Shown here piece by piece: positions 41,465 through 50,456 of a DNA stretch of 64,000 bases. The DNA is from Hyphomicrobium sp. ghe19 (GTDB lineage Bacteria; Pseudomonadota; Alphaproteobacteria; Rhizobiales; Hyphomicrobiaceae), in the NCBI RefSeq assembly GCF_902712875.1, contig NZ_LR743509.1, positions 1,054,001-1,118,000 on the forward strand. The letters run 5' to 3'. Made by a program: the position numbers and the translations under genes. The notes beneath the pieces were generated by a model, which worked only from the letters and a program-made list of their open reading frames with translations, made no database searches and was not told where the DNA came from. Position 1 is the stretch's first letter. Every line of letters starts with the position of its first letter.

Positions 41465-42025
41465 ATGTCCGATCTGATCGTTATCGTTTATCCGACCGAG
41501 GCGAAAGCCGAGGAAATGCGCGCGAAGCTTCTCGATCTTCAAAATCAGTATCTGCTGTCGATCGGCGATGCAGTCATCGCGGTGAGGCGTGAAGACGGCA
41601 AGGTGAAGCTCAATCAGCTCTTGAACACGACGGCGGCGGGCGCTGTAACCGGCGGCTTTTGGGGCACCCTGGTCGGCCTGATCTTTCTGATGCCGCTATT
41701 GGGCGCGGCGGTCGGCGTCGCCTCCGGAGCGCTGGGCGGGGCACTGGCCGACTATGGCATCAACGACGACTTCATGAAGCAGCTCGCGTCCAAGCTTAAG
41801 CCTGGAAGTGCCGCCCTGTTTGTCGAAATCCGGAAGATGACGGAAGACAAGGTGTTGGAGGCGATCAGAGGCACGGGCGGCGAGCTGCTGCAGACGTCGC
41901 TCGATCATACGAAGGAGCAAGCTCTGCGAGAGGCAATTTCCGCTCACTTGCCGCCGCCTTCGGAAGGGTCGCCAACAATGCCCATGGAGGGCGCCCAGCC
42001 GCCGAATCCAAATCCGACGTCCTAA
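41465..42025 (+). CDS. DUF1269 membrane protein
   Basis: A 186-residue protein with the DUF1269 pattern: an N-terminal soluble part (SDLIVIVYPTEAKAEEM, GDAVIAVRREDGKVKLNQL), then a Gly/Ala-rich hydrophobic hairpin (TTAAGAVTGGFWGTLVGLIF, LGAAVGVASGALGGALADYG) and a C-terminal acidic/proline tail. Members are often stress-induced membrane proteins of unknown function, which fits the EcfG-like promoter motif upstream. GGAGAGAAC precedes the ATG. Confidence 0.82.
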   Translation: MSDLIVIVYPTEAKAEEMRAKLLDLQNQYLLSIGDAVIAVRREDGKVKLNQLLNTTAAGAVTGGFWGTLVGLIFLMPLLGAAVGVASGALGGALADYGINDDFMKQLASKLKPGSAALFVEIRKMTEDKVLEAIRGTGGELLQTSLDHTKEQALREAISAHLPPPSEGSPTMPMEGAQPPNPNPTS

Positions 42026-42136
42026 TTTCCATGGCAGCCGCTTGTCGGGTTGCACTTGAAGCGCGTCGCGCACCATGGGACCGTCCCGCGCATCGGGCAG
42101 ATCCGCGTGAGCGATGGTGCTGCGGCTAGCGTAGGG

Positions 42137-43246
42137 TCAATTGAAGAACGACCAGGGCAAATCCGGTTCCTTCGGCTTGCTGCCCTTTTTGGTTTTGGCA
42201 GCAGACGCCGGAGCTTCCGAAGTTTCGCCCGATAGACCGTCCGAAATCGACGGCTTGGTCGAGATTTTCTTGTAGCGGGACGCTTTGTGCTTCGATCCAG
42301 GCGGTGCCATTGCGGCGACGTCTGTTTCCTCCGACGGCGTAGGCGCAGGCGACATCGGCCATACAATCGAGCGCGCCGCGATCGGATTTGCGGCCTTTTT
42401 TGCGGACTTTGCAGCGATGGCCTTAAGGGCCGCGTCGTCATAGGACGCGATCGTCTCGATCTGCCCCTTGGGTACGAAGTGGACGACCTTGAAGCCGCGC
42501 TGCTGAAGTTCCTTCAATAAATCGGGGAGCATGGCGGCCGTCCACGCGTGAATATCGTGCATCAAAATGATGCCCTTCTTGGTCTTCGCAAGCTGGGCAA
42601 GGATGCGTTGCTCGACAACTTTCGGGCTGCGCGTCAGGTAGTCCTTGGAGTCGACGTCGACCCAGATCGCTCCGATATCCCGGTCCTTGAGATAACCCGA
42701 GGTCTGCTTGGTTCCGTTCAGATAGGGAAAGCGGAAAAGCGGCGCGACGGGTGCTCCCTTGGCCAACGATACCGTCGAAATCGAAGCTTCGATTTCCTGC
42801 TGGGCTTTGGCCAGCGAGACGGCGCGGAGATTCTTATGCGACCACGTATGCGTGCCGACGGTGTGGCCTGCAGCCGCTACTTCCCGAACCATCGCGGGAT
42901 CGGAGAGGGCCATCTGGCCGACCATGAAGAAGGTCGCTTTGGTGCATTGGTCGGCGAGCGCTTTGAGAATGGGCTTCGTCACCGATCGCGCCGGACCGTC
43001 GTCGAACGTGAGGACGACTTCGCCATCGTTGAGCAGCTGTTGAGCGCCCCGGTAGTCGCCGCCGATATCGCCGCCCGCTGCCGGGTCGATTTCGACGACG
43101 CGCGAGACACCCAAGCGCGTCGTATCACCGGCGCAGGCGTCCAACTTAACGGAGTCGCCGGCTTCGAACTCGGCCGAAAGCGGATTGTACGCTGCAAACG
43201 CCAAAAGCGACGCCAAGGCCGCAATGTAAATCGAAGGTTGCCGCAT
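42137..43246 (-). CDS. Polysaccharide deacetylase (NodB domain) with basic C-terminal tail
   Basis: A 369-residue exported deacetylase. A signal peptide (IYIAALASLLAFAAYNPLSA) precedes the NodB domain: TFDDGPARSV with the metal/base aspartates, TVGTHTWSHKNL with the metal-binding histidines, and ILMHDIHAW. It should deacetylate N-acetylated glycans such as peptidoglycan or exopolysaccharide. The last 110 residues are rich in Lys, Ala, Pro and Ser and are probably disordered. ATG 43246 starts the signal peptide; the longer frame to 43300 adds residues without a ribosome-binding site. Confidence 0.85.
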   Translation of the reverse strand: MRQPSIYIAALASLLAFAAYNPLSAEFEAGDSVKLDACAGDTTRLGVSRVVEIDPAAGGDIGGDYRGAQQLLNDGEVVLTFDDGPARSVTKPILKALADQCTKATFFMVGQMALSDPAMVREVAAAGHTVGTHTWSHKNLRAVSLAKAQQEIEASISTVSLAKGAPVAPLFRFPYLNGTKQTSGYLKDRDIGAIWVDVDSKDYLTRSPKVVEQRILAQLAKTKKGIILMHDIHAWTAAMLPDLLKELQQRGFKVVHFVPKGQIETIASYDDAALKAIAAKSAKKAANPIAARSIVWPMSPAPTPSEETDVAAMAPPGSKHKASRYKKISTKPSISDGLSGETSEAPASAAKTKKGSKPKEPDLPWSFFN

Positions 43247-43485
43247 CTTTCTCGCTTCGTGCCCAGAACGAAGCTGCACTTGTACGGGCGAGCACATCAA
43301 TGTTCAAGGAATGGGCATTACGGGCCATCGATCGCTTTTCTTCTGTTACTGAATAGCCGCGATAACGGGCGGGCCGTTTAAATGGCAGGCAGGACTGCGG
43401 TTGTGCAGGGCGGCTGACATCGCGTGCCGCGTGCTGCATAGAGGCAATCCGCGTCACAGAAACGTTAAATTGGAAGGTGCAGCAG

Positions 43486-43926
43486 ATGGCGGTCAGCGTC
43501 ATGCCGGTGGTGGCGAGCGACGAGCAAGAGTGGCTAATGCTCTTTCGGGATTACATCGCTTTCTACAAGGCGAGCGTGCCCAAGGATGTCATCGCGCTGA
43601 CGTGGCGCCGTCTTCTCGCCCGAGAGGATAACATGATGGCGCTGATTGCTCGCGACGCCGAGGGGCGCGCGGTCGGCCTTGCGGCTATCGTCTTCCATCG
43701 GTCGACTTGGTCGCCCACCTGGTATTGCTATCTTGAAGATCTCTTCGTCGCGTCAGACGTGCGCGGGCAGGGTGTCGGCCAGGCGCTGATCGCGGCGACG
43801 TACGCGGAAGCGGATCGCCGCGGTGCGGACCGGACGTATTGGGCGACCCAGGACGACAATGCGACGGCTCGCAAGCTTTACGACCGCGTCGGTCAGCTGA
43901 CGGAGTTCGTCCAGTACCGGCGATAG
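43486..43926 (+). CDS. GNAT family N-acetyltransferase
   Basis: A 146-residue acetyltransferase with the acetyl-CoA loop VRGQGVGQALIAA, the preceding strand YLEDLFVASD and the terminal WATQDDNATARKLYDRVG region. The acceptor is unknown. ATG 43486 is chosen because GGAAGG lies eight bases upstream. It converges with the next gene, eight bases apart. Confidence 0.88.
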   Translation: MAVSVMPVVASDEQEWLMLFRDYIAFYKASVPKDVIALTWRRLLAREDNMMALIARDAEGRAVGLAAIVFHRSTWSPTWYCYLEDLFVASDVRGQGVGQALIAATYAEADRRGADRTYWATQDDNATARKLYDRVGQLTEFVQYRR

Positions 43927-43934
43927 GCCGTTCG

Positions 43935-44948
43935 TCAGACGAGGCCGTCGATGTGGTCGAAGAGTTCGACGGCTTGCGGATAGGCTCCGAGAATTTGGGA
44001 CATCTCGCCGGAAAGCTCGCGCAACCTGACTTTTTGTGCCGAGGTCGGCGTTCCGGCACGCATGAGCAACTCGAGTTCGGACAGGCGTTGCTCGAGATGC
44101 TGGGTGCCCGCCTGACGCGCATAGAAGCGGTGCATTTCGACGATTGCTGGAAGGACGCCGGTGTAATCGATGAACGCGTCGGCCGATTGGCTGGGCGCCG
44201 CCGCTCCGTTCAACGCCGGCGACAGTGCCGGTTGGCCGCGCTGGGGCTGCGCCTGCGGCTGCTGTTGCGGGCGAGGCGCGGGGCCGGAAATTTCTGCGGG
44301 ACCTTGGGCGGGACCCGGGCGCGGTCTCTGAGCGGCAGGCTGTGAATTTCGGTCCGGAGCGGCGCCGCTATTGCCTGGCTGGGCGGGGCGGCCGCCGGTC
44401 GTCACGTGTTGTTGGCCCGGTGCGTGGCCGCCGGAGTGAGCGGGCCCGAGATTTTCGATCTGGCCTCGCTCGAAGTTGACGCTGAACGTCATCGACTCGT
44501 CGTTGCGGTTGATCTTCTCGGTGAGGATGCTGCGGACTTCTTCGAGAATAGAGCGGTCGGGCGCGGAAAATCGCGAGAGGATCCCATCGTTCGAAGAGAT
44601 CAGCAGATAGTGCGTTTTATCTTCGGGGCGAACCGCGAGGCCCGCGAATGCTAGTGCAATGAAACCAAGTACCACCGTTGCGCCGGTGGGCGTCAGCGGA
44701 CCCCATGAGACATCCGGCCGCATCGAACCCAAAGTCATCAGGAGGAACAATGCCGCGAGCAGCCAGAAGAGCGCCGTCGGCCGCGCGGTGACGTGCGTTC
44801 CAACGCTGATCGTCGAAATGTTGGAGATCGCGATCGTTCGCGTCGGCGTCGACAGCACGCGGTGGTCGACACGCAGCGACGCGAACGTCTTCGTTGCCGC
44901 CGCGCTCTCTCTAATCTGTCCCGAAAACACCATCGCATGCCTGATCAT
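43935..44948 (-). CDS. DUF6232-like membrane protein with proline/glutamine-rich linker
   Basis: A 337-residue protein. The N-terminal region (VDHRVLSTPTRTIAISNIST) and two membrane helices (ALFWLLAALFLLMTL and VVLGFIALAFAGLAV) followed by HYLLISSNDG match the DUF6232 pattern as I recall it. A region of about 80 residues rich in Pro, Gln, Gly and Ala follows, then a C-terminal helical domain (MHRFYARQAGTQHLEQRLSE and LRELSGEMSQILGAY). Function unknown. The start is uncertain among 44978, 44948 and 44933. Confidence 0.6.
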   Translation of the reverse strand: MIRHAMVFSGQIRESAAATKTFASLRVDHRVLSTPTRTIAISNISTISVGTHVTARPTALFWLLAALFLLMTLGSMRPDVSWGPLTPTGATVVLGFIALAFAGLAVRPEDKTHYLLISSNDGILSRFSAPDRSILEEVRSILTEKINRNDESMTFSVNFERGQIENLGPAHSGGHAPGQQHVTTGGRPAQPGNSGAAPDRNSQPAAQRPRPGPAQGPAEISGPAPRPQQQPQAQPQRGQPALSPALNGAAAPSQSADAFIDYTGVLPAIVEMHRFYARQAGTQHLEQRLSELELLMRAGTPTSAQKVRLRELSGEMSQILGAYPQAVELFDHIDGLV

Positions 44949-45029
44949 GGGACAACGTAATAGTCCGAGCGGGAACATAGTCGATGCGGCACGGAAACAG
45001 AAGCCTCGGCGCCCGGTTACACAGGCTTT

Positions 45030-46370
45030 TCAGCTTGCGGGGACGTCGAGTTTGCGCGTCAAATCTTCGAATTCCCTACGCAACTCATCGCTTTTGAAGA
45101 TTTGCTCGAAGCTTGGGGCTTCGAGTTTCTGAATTGCTTCGAACGATGTCGAGCTTTCGCGAATCAAATTTCGAAGCTGCACGCTCGCTTCCACCGTCTC
45201 ATAGGTGTTGTCCGCGATCTTCAGGTCGTGCGTCGCCTTGAGGCGCGCTCCGGCAATCTGTTCGCGCTGCTGCTGCAGATAGCGCTTGTATGCTTTTGCC
45301 GCTTCATCGGCGACCTGCTGGCTCGCGCGGTTGGACTCGAGTGCGCGCTGCTGGTCGGGCCGATTTTCGGCTTTCATCAATTCGCCTGTCCGGGTACGCG
45401 CGGCTGCGATATCGGCGATGATGGCGTCGAGTTTCGGCAGATACTGCGTGTCGATTTTCGTGATGGTCGCGTCTTGCGCCTGGACCAGCATCGCAAAGAG
45501 GGCGGCGTGCATGGCGAAATAGCGCCGGGCCGCCTCCATGTTATCACCCGTCGTGCCGATCAGCTTTGCCAGTTGCCCGTCGATCATTTTCGCCGCGTTG
45601 AATACGGCAACGAGGCGAACGAGATCGCCCGAGAGCACGCTGTCGAGCAACAGATCGACTTGATCCGGAGCGAGATCGATGCCGGAGTTCTTCAGAGCCG
45701 AAGCGATCTCGGATTTTTGGCTTTTGATCTCGGCGTGGTTTGCTTCGATCCTTTTTTTGTTCTCCGTGATCTGGTCTTCGATCGAGGCGACCGTGTCATT
45801 CAGGATGCCGGGGAGCGTCGCGTCTTTGGGCGCAACGAGCTGCTTCTCCTTCAGCTTGACGTTCGCGTCCTCGAGTTCCCGGATGTTGTGACGTAGGACT
45901 TCCACCCGCTTTTGCACTTCGACGACTGGCGCGTTGGTGACGATCGCAAGGGCGGCATCGAGGAGATCGCGAACCTTGGCGTTGCGATCTTCGCGCGTCT
46001 CCTTCCAGAAGGGAGGAATGATGAATTCGTCGCGGCTCGGCAGTTTACTCGCGCCCACCCGCGTCGTTGCAGCATCCCTCAGGATCGCGTCAATCGCGGT
46101 CATCAGCGCCTTGGCCTGCTCGTACTGGGGATCGCCATCGCGCGGATCGGCGATCGCTGCGGGCGGCGTGGGCATCGCGGGCTTCGTCGATTTTTTAGTG
46201 GGATCGAGTGCGTTTTCGGGAGCTTCCGCCGCGGTCTTGCCTTCGACCGTCTTCAGCCAATCGGCAATGGCGTCGCGCTTCGCGGTCTGGGCGTTAACGC
46301 CGCTCGACAGCCCAAGCATCAAAATAATCGCGAGATATCGAGCCCTTGCGGGTCCCTGCTTTGCCGACAT
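45030..46370 (-). CDS. Exported coiled-coil protein of unknown function
   Basis: A 446-residue protein. ATG 46370 is preceded by GGAGG (five-base spacing) and followed by a signal peptide (YLAIILMLGLSSGVNAQ). The mature part is almost entirely helical with coiled-coil heptads, for example RVEVLRHNIRELEDANVKLK and ITENKKRIEANHAEIKSQ, and a C-terminal ELRREFEDLTRKLDVPAS. It probably forms an elongated periplasmic structure. The frame stays open to 46859, but the extra N-terminal residues look non-coding and lie opposite the next gene. Confidence 0.65.
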   Translation of the reverse strand: MSAKQGPARARYLAIILMLGLSSGVNAQTAKRDAIADWLKTVEGKTAAEAPENALDPTKKSTKPAMPTPPAAIADPRDGDPQYEQAKALMTAIDAILRDAATTRVGASKLPSRDEFIIPPFWKETREDRNAKVRDLLDAALAIVTNAPVVEVQKRVEVLRHNIRELEDANVKLKEKQLVAPKDATLPGILNDTVASIEDQITENKKRIEANHAEIKSQKSEIASALKNSGIDLAPDQVDLLLDSVLSGDLVRLVAVFNAAKMIDGQLAKLIGTTGDNMEAARRYFAMHAALFAMLVQAQDATITKIDTQYLPKLDAIIADIAAARTRTGELMKAENRPDQQRALESNRASQQVADEAAKAYKRYLQQQREQIAGARLKATHDLKIADNTYETVEASVQLRNLIRESSTSFEAIQKLEAPSFEQIFKSDELRREFEDLTRKLDVPAS

Positions 46371-46465
46371 CGACGCCTCCACAGCCGCAATGGCGCGAAA
46401 ATTCCGGCAAATCAATGGTGCCCGACGTACACGGTAGATGCAATCGAACGGGGGGCTCGCCAATG

Positions 46466-47203
46466 TTATCGAGCCGCCGCCGCGCGGATCAGGCGCTGGA
46501 AGTCCTCGTCGACGTTGCGGACATCGTCCAGCACCAGCATCTCCCGGAACGGCGGGGCGCTTTTGTTCGCCGGTTCCGCGGGTATGCTGCGATTGACGCC
46601 CGCAGGTCCAAAATTTGCGTAAAGACGCAGTTTTTTTGGCCCGGCATGCAACGCGGCGAAGGGGGTGGGGGCGGACATCATGACAAATGTGGCTGTCGCT
46701 GCAAATTCGGTCGCCGGGACGGCGCGGCCGACTTCGCGGAGAACATGCTCGGCAAGTGGCCGCAAGCCTTTGGCGTCGCTCAGGAGGTTCTGGATCGGGT
46801 CGCCGATCACTGGCGGCGGTGTTGGCGCCACAGGAGGCGGCGGTGGTTGAGGCTTCCAATCGCGGAATGGCCGTGCGCGGGCAGGTGGTTCTTCGGTTGC
46901 ATCGCTCCTTGCGTCTCTCGCCGCATCTCTCACCGCGTTCCTGGGCGACGGTTGGCGGTTCGTCGTTCGCATCTGGCCGCCAGTGTCAGCATAAATGAGC
47001 TGACCATCGTTGTGGTGAATGCGCTCGAGCCACGAGGCCCACTGGAACTGAAAGCCCTGGTGACGAAGCCAATCGATGATGTCGTTGCGTTGGGTCAGGC
47101 CGGTTTCGCCGATCGCCGCCATCCAGCCGGGAAGGTCGCGGCCCGTGTCCTCGGCGAGCGCGGCTATGAACTCACGTTCCTTTTCGGCGAGATCGGTGCT
47201 CAT
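46466..47203 (-). CDS. DUF4287-domain protein
   Basis: A 245-residue cytoplasmic protein. The first 65 residues match the DUF4287 pattern (EREFIAALAEDTGRDLPGWM, then NDIIDWLRHQGFQFQWASWL). A proline/arginine-rich linker follows (PFRDWKPQPPPPPVAPTPPP). The C-terminal part has beta-strand character (FAATATFVMMSAPTPFAALH). Function unknown. Only 13 bases separate it from the upstream methyltransferase-like gene, suggesting an operon on this strand. Confidence 0.7.
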   Translation of the reverse strand: MSTDLAEKEREFIAALAEDTGRDLPGWMAAIGETGLTQRNDIIDWLRHQGFQFQWASWLERIHHNDGQLIYADTGGQMRTTNRQPSPRNAVRDAARDARSDATEEPPARARPFRDWKPQPPPPPVAPTPPPVIGDPIQNLLSDAKGLRPLAEHVLREVGRAVPATEFAATATFVMMSAPTPFAALHAGPKKLRLYANFGPAGVNRSIPAEPANKSAPPFREMLVLDDVRNVDEDFQRLIRAAAAR

Positions 47204-47216
47204 GGCGGGTCAGATA

Positions 47217-47702
47217 TCAAATCCAGCGCCGCGTGCGGGATTTATAGTCGGTATACGCGTCGCCAAAGATCGTTTCCAGGTGGCGCTCCTCCGGAATGAT
47301 TTGCAGCGCCGTCACCAGAACGGCGAACAGCGCCGCGGCCACGACGAACCAGATCGATTTGGTGATCTCGGCTCCATAAAGGAGGAGCAAGACTTCGCCA
47401 AGGTAGATCGGATTGCGGAACCGGACGTAGGGGCCCGTCGTCACGAGCACCGTCGGGGCTTTGTGCGGCAGCATCGTCGTTCGATTTGCCGCGAGCGCCC
47501 TGAATGCAAAGACGATCAATAAAATTCCGAGAATTCCGAAGGTGAGGCCAAGCCAGTGCGCGGGTGCGTCATCGATCCCAGGCCATGGCAACGGCGCCAC
47601 AATCGTCAGCGTCCAGCCGAGCGCGATTGCGCCGGCCAGAAGCAGCGGAGGCCAAGGGATGACGGTTCCCACAGGGGAGGAAGCAGAGTCACGGTCAGTC
47701 AT
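47217..47702 (-). CDS. Isoprenylcysteine carboxyl methyltransferase-like (ICMT/PEMT family) membrane protein
   Basis: A 161-residue integral membrane protein of four or five helices. It carries the family motif TTGPYVRFRNPIYLGEVLLL and the C-terminal EERHLETIFGDAYTDYKSR, where the RNP-x-Y and EE.L segments bind SAM. Bacterial members methylate unknown isoprenoid, lipid or protein substrates. Confidence 0.82.
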   Translation of the reverse strand: MTDRDSASSPVGTVIPWPPLLLAGAIALGWTLTIVAPLPWPGIDDAPAHWLGLTFGILGILLIVFAFRALAANRTTMLPHKAPTVLVTTGPYVRFRNPIYLGEVLLLLYGAEITKSIWFVVAAALFAVLVTALQIIPEERHLETIFGDAYTDYKSRTRRWI

Positions 47703-47753
47703 GCGGCTAGCTTATCGCCAAATGCCGCCTTGGTCAGCCGGACGTAATGGACC

Positions 47754-48212
47754 TCAGTTCGTTGCCGCGGGCGCCGGTGCGGCTGCGGGGTGAGCGGCAG
47801 CGGGGGTCTTCTTCTTTTTCGGCGCGGGAATGGTCGGCGACGGAGTTGCGAGCAGGTCTGTCTTGTTGAGTTCCGAGTCGAGGTCGTAGCTCTTGCAACC
47901 CATCGCGACGAGGCGCTGATTGTACGCCTGGAGGGACTTGATATCCTCGGCGTAAGCGCCTTGCGGGTCGGTGCCGTGCGAGAGATTACCGAACGTCGCC
48001 GCCATGCCCGCCTGTATGCCGCGCGCCAAGCCCGAGGCCTGCTTCCGATCGGCGAAACCGCGGAGTTGCAGAATGCGCACTTGCATCCGGCCTGAAATCT
48101 GTTTGCAATTGAGCTTGTCGTCCGGCGTATCCGGTTTCTGCTTCTTGGCATGGGCGGCAGACGGCAACGCCATCGCCAATGAAAGCAGGATAAATAAAGC
48201 TTTGGGTCGCAT
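47754..48212 (-). CDS. Small secreted protein of unknown function
   Basis: A 152-residue protein with a clear signal peptide (LFILLSLAMALPSAAHA). The mature region has two cysteines (LNCKQISGRMQVRILQLRGF and MGCKSYDLDSELN) and ends in a Pro/Ala/Lys-rich tail that may be disordered. The family is not recognised. It is divergent from another exported protein at 48393. Confidence 0.6.
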   Translation of the reverse strand: MRPKALFILLSLAMALPSAAHAKKQKPDTPDDKLNCKQISGRMQVRILQLRGFADRKQASGLARGIQAGMAATFGNLSHGTDPQGAYAEDIKSLQAYNQRLVAMGCKSYDLDSELNKTDLLATPSPTIPAPKKKKTPAAAHPAAAPAPAATN

Positions 48213-48392
48213 CGCCTCACGCCATAAAGGTTAGGATCGCAGCCCATACCATATCCGCGGCGGTCTGAAGGCAAACCGCGAGTGCAGACGACACCCGACT
48301 GCGGCATCGACGACGGCCGCGTTCAGGTTGCTACGATTCCCGGCGTTTTCCGAATGCCGGTTGGGGGACTTCTTGCGAAACGGAATATTGCA

Positions 48393-48824
48393 ATGCTGAA
48401 TTGCCGGATTGGAACTTTGATCGTGTCGCTTTTGGCGAGCCCGGCGGCGGCTTTCGCTCAGGAGAACATACCGGGGCATGTCACGTGCGATTTCGACAAC
48501 GGTTACGCCTGGACCTACGATGCCGGTAAGTATCAAGCCGCTCCGCCAAAAGACTTGACGTTCGAAATCGGAAGCATCGATCTCGAGCATCAGTCGGCGT
48601 CGCTTATTCTCGATGGGCGCACAGCCGCCAGTCTCAAAATTGTACGGGCGATAAACGCCAATCATTTCCTAGAGGTCGTGAACGAGGGCTTTCTCAATCT
48701 TACGACCATTTATGACCGCGACCCTGCGACCGGGAAATTTCCGGCCGTGCATTCGCGGCACTTTGGCCTTTTCGGCCAGCCGGTTTTCGCCCAGTACGCC
48801 GGAAGTTGCGTTCCTAAGCCCTGA
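48393..48824 (+). CDS. Small exported protein of unknown function
   Basis: A 143-residue protein with a signal peptide (IGTLIVSLLASPAAAFAQ) starting at ATG 48393, with CGGAA upstream. The mature part is a probable beta-sandwich (VTCDFDNGYAWTYDAGKY, then IGSIDLEHQSASLIL) with two cysteines near its ends (VTCDF and GSCVP). The family is not recognised. In-frame starts further upstream would place a hydrophilic extension before the signal and are less likely. Confidence 0.6.
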   Translation: MLNCRIGTLIVSLLASPAAAFAQENIPGHVTCDFDNGYAWTYDAGKYQAAPPKDLTFEIGSIDLEHQSASLILDGRTAASLKIVRAINANHFLEVVNEGFLNLTTIYDRDPATGKFPAVHSRHFGLFGQPVFAQYAGSCVPKP

Positions 48825-48880
48825 GCGGATGCGGATCGTCCCGTTGCCGTTCACCCTGTCCTGGTGCAAAAACGGTTCCC

Positions 48881-49318
48881 ATGACATTGCACCTCGTCAA
48901 GCTCTGCGTCGGCGCCAGCACGATCGAGGATCTGGTCGCCTGGCAGACCGAACATCGTCCCTATAAGACCCACGACGGCAAGCGCTGCGTTTATCATCGA
49001 ACGTTCCAATCGCCGAAACGAACGACCGAATTGCTCGACGGCGGTTCGATCTACTGGGTCATGAAGGGCGTCATTCTCGTGCGGCAGCAGCTCGTCGGCT
49101 TTGAAGATGGCACCAAGGACGACGGCACGCCGTGCTGTCTTCTGCTCTTCGCGCCGCCGCTCATTCCCGTCCGCCCCACCCCCCGTCGCGCTTTCCAAGG
49201 CTGGCGGTATCTCAGCGCGGACGACGCTCCTCCTGATCTCACACCGGGCAAAAGCGATCAGATTGCATCGATGCCTGCAGATATGCGTAAGAAGCTCGCC
49301 GACTTGTGCCTGATCTGA
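48881..49318 (+). CDS. DUF1489 family protein
   Basis: A 145-residue soluble protein with the conserved pattern of the alphaproteobacterial DUF1489 family: MTLHLVKLCVGASTIEDL, YHRTFQSPKR, GGSIYWVMKGVILVRQ and PRRAFQGWRYL. Function is unknown. It precedes the aminotransferase gene by 26 bases. Confidence 0.85.
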   Translation: MTLHLVKLCVGASTIEDLVAWQTEHRPYKTHDGKRCVYHRTFQSPKRTTELLDGGSIYWVMKGVILVRQQLVGFEDGTKDDGTPCCLLLFAPPLIPVRPTPRRAFQGWRYLSADDAPPDLTPGKSDQIASMPADMRKKLADLCLI

Positions 49319-49344
49319 ACATCGAACCATAATTCGAGCCGTCC

Positions 49345-50451
49345 ATGTACCGTCCCCCTTTCACGCCGACAGTTGCAGCACTGCCGAAACTCGTACCGTT
49401 TGTCGGTCCCGAAGCGATGGAGCGCGCGCGAGGGCGTCCTTTTCGCGCCAGGCTTGGCGCCAACGAAAGCGTATTCGGACCGTCGCCGCTCGCCGTCGCG
49501 GCCATGCGTGAGGCGGCGGGCGAAAATTGGAAGTACTCCGATCCCGAGAGTTATGAACTGCGCTCGGCAATCGCCGCTTACCACGGTGTGCCGGTCGAGT
49601 GCGTCGTGGTCGGCGAGGGAATCGACGGGCTTCTCGGTCTCACATGCGCTTTGTTTCTGACGCCGGGCAGTCCTGTCGTCACGACCGACGGCGCCTATCC
49701 GACTTTCAATTTTCACGTTCTGGCGCATGGGGGAAAGGTGCATGCCGTGCCCATGCGCGCGTTTCGCGAGGACGTTCCCCGGCTCATCGAAACGGCCAAG
49801 ACCGTTTGCGCGCCGCTGATTTATGTGTCCAATCCGAATAGTCCGATGGGGACATGGTGGACGGCCGGCGACATTGCGGCGTTCATTGCGGAGCTTCCTC
49901 CCGAAACGCTGCTCGTTCTCGATGAAGCCTATTGCGATACCGCACCCGAGCCAACGTCTCCGGCGATCGACGTTTCAAATCCTCAGGTCATCCGGTATCG
50001 GACGTTCTCGAAGGCTTACGGGCTTGCGGGCGCTCGGATCGGCTATGCGGTTGGGGAGCGGAGCACCATTGAAGCCTTCGACAAGGTTCGCAATCACTAC
50101 GGGATCAATCGCGTGGGGCAGCTTGGCGCTCATGCCGCGTTCCGCGATCAGGATTATCTTAAAGTCGCCGTCGCGCAGATTGCAGCGTCGCGAGGGCGGA
50201 TCAGGACAATCGCGGAGGCGAACGGACTTTCGGCGCTTCCCTCGGCCGCGAGCTTTGTCGCCGTCGACTGCGGAGCGGACGGCGCGTTCGCGGCGCGCGT
50301 GCTTGCCGGCCTATTGGATAGGGACGTCTTCGTCAGGAAGCCGGTCGCGAAGGGATTGGAACACTTCATCCGCATTTCGTGCGGTCAGGATGAAGATCTC
50401 GAAATTTTCGCCGATGCTTTAACGGACGTGCTGGCTTCAGTGCACGCCTGA
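49345..50451 (+). CDS. PLP-dependent class I/II aminotransferase (histidinol-phosphate aminotransferase-like)
   Basis: A 368-residue fold-type I PLP enzyme. It contains VVGEGIDGLLGLTCALFL for phosphate binding, YVSNPNSPMGTWW, the PLP-contacting LVLDEAYCDTAPE, the Schiff-base lysine in YRTFSKAYGLAGARIGYAVG, and FIRISCGQDEDLEIF near the end. It resembles HisC-type enzymes, but no histidine genes are near, so the substrate may be another amino acid. It converges with the TetR gene six bases away. Confidence 0.85.
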   Translation: MYRPPFTPTVAALPKLVPFVGPEAMERARGRPFRARLGANESVFGPSPLAVAAMREAAGENWKYSDPESYELRSAIAAYHGVPVECVVVGEGIDGLLGLTCALFLTPGSPVVTTDGAYPTFNFHVLAHGGKVHAVPMRAFREDVPRLIETAKTVCAPLIYVSNPNSPMGTWWTAGDIAAFIAELPPETLLVLDEAYCDTAPEPTSPAIDVSNPQVIRYRTFSKAYGLAGARIGYAVGERSTIEAFDKVRNHYGINRVGQLGAHAAFRDQDYLKVAVAQIAASRGRIRTIAEANGLSALPSAASFVAVDCGADGAFAARVLAGLLDRDVFVRKPVAKGLEHFIRISCGQDEDLEIFADALTDVLASVHA

Positions 50452-50456
50452 CGTCA

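Noticed and set aside
46371..46859. Extended N-terminus of the exported coiled-coil protein
   Set aside because: The signal peptide and GGAGG site support ATG 46370; the upstream extension lies opposite and inside the DUF4287 gene region and looks non-coding.
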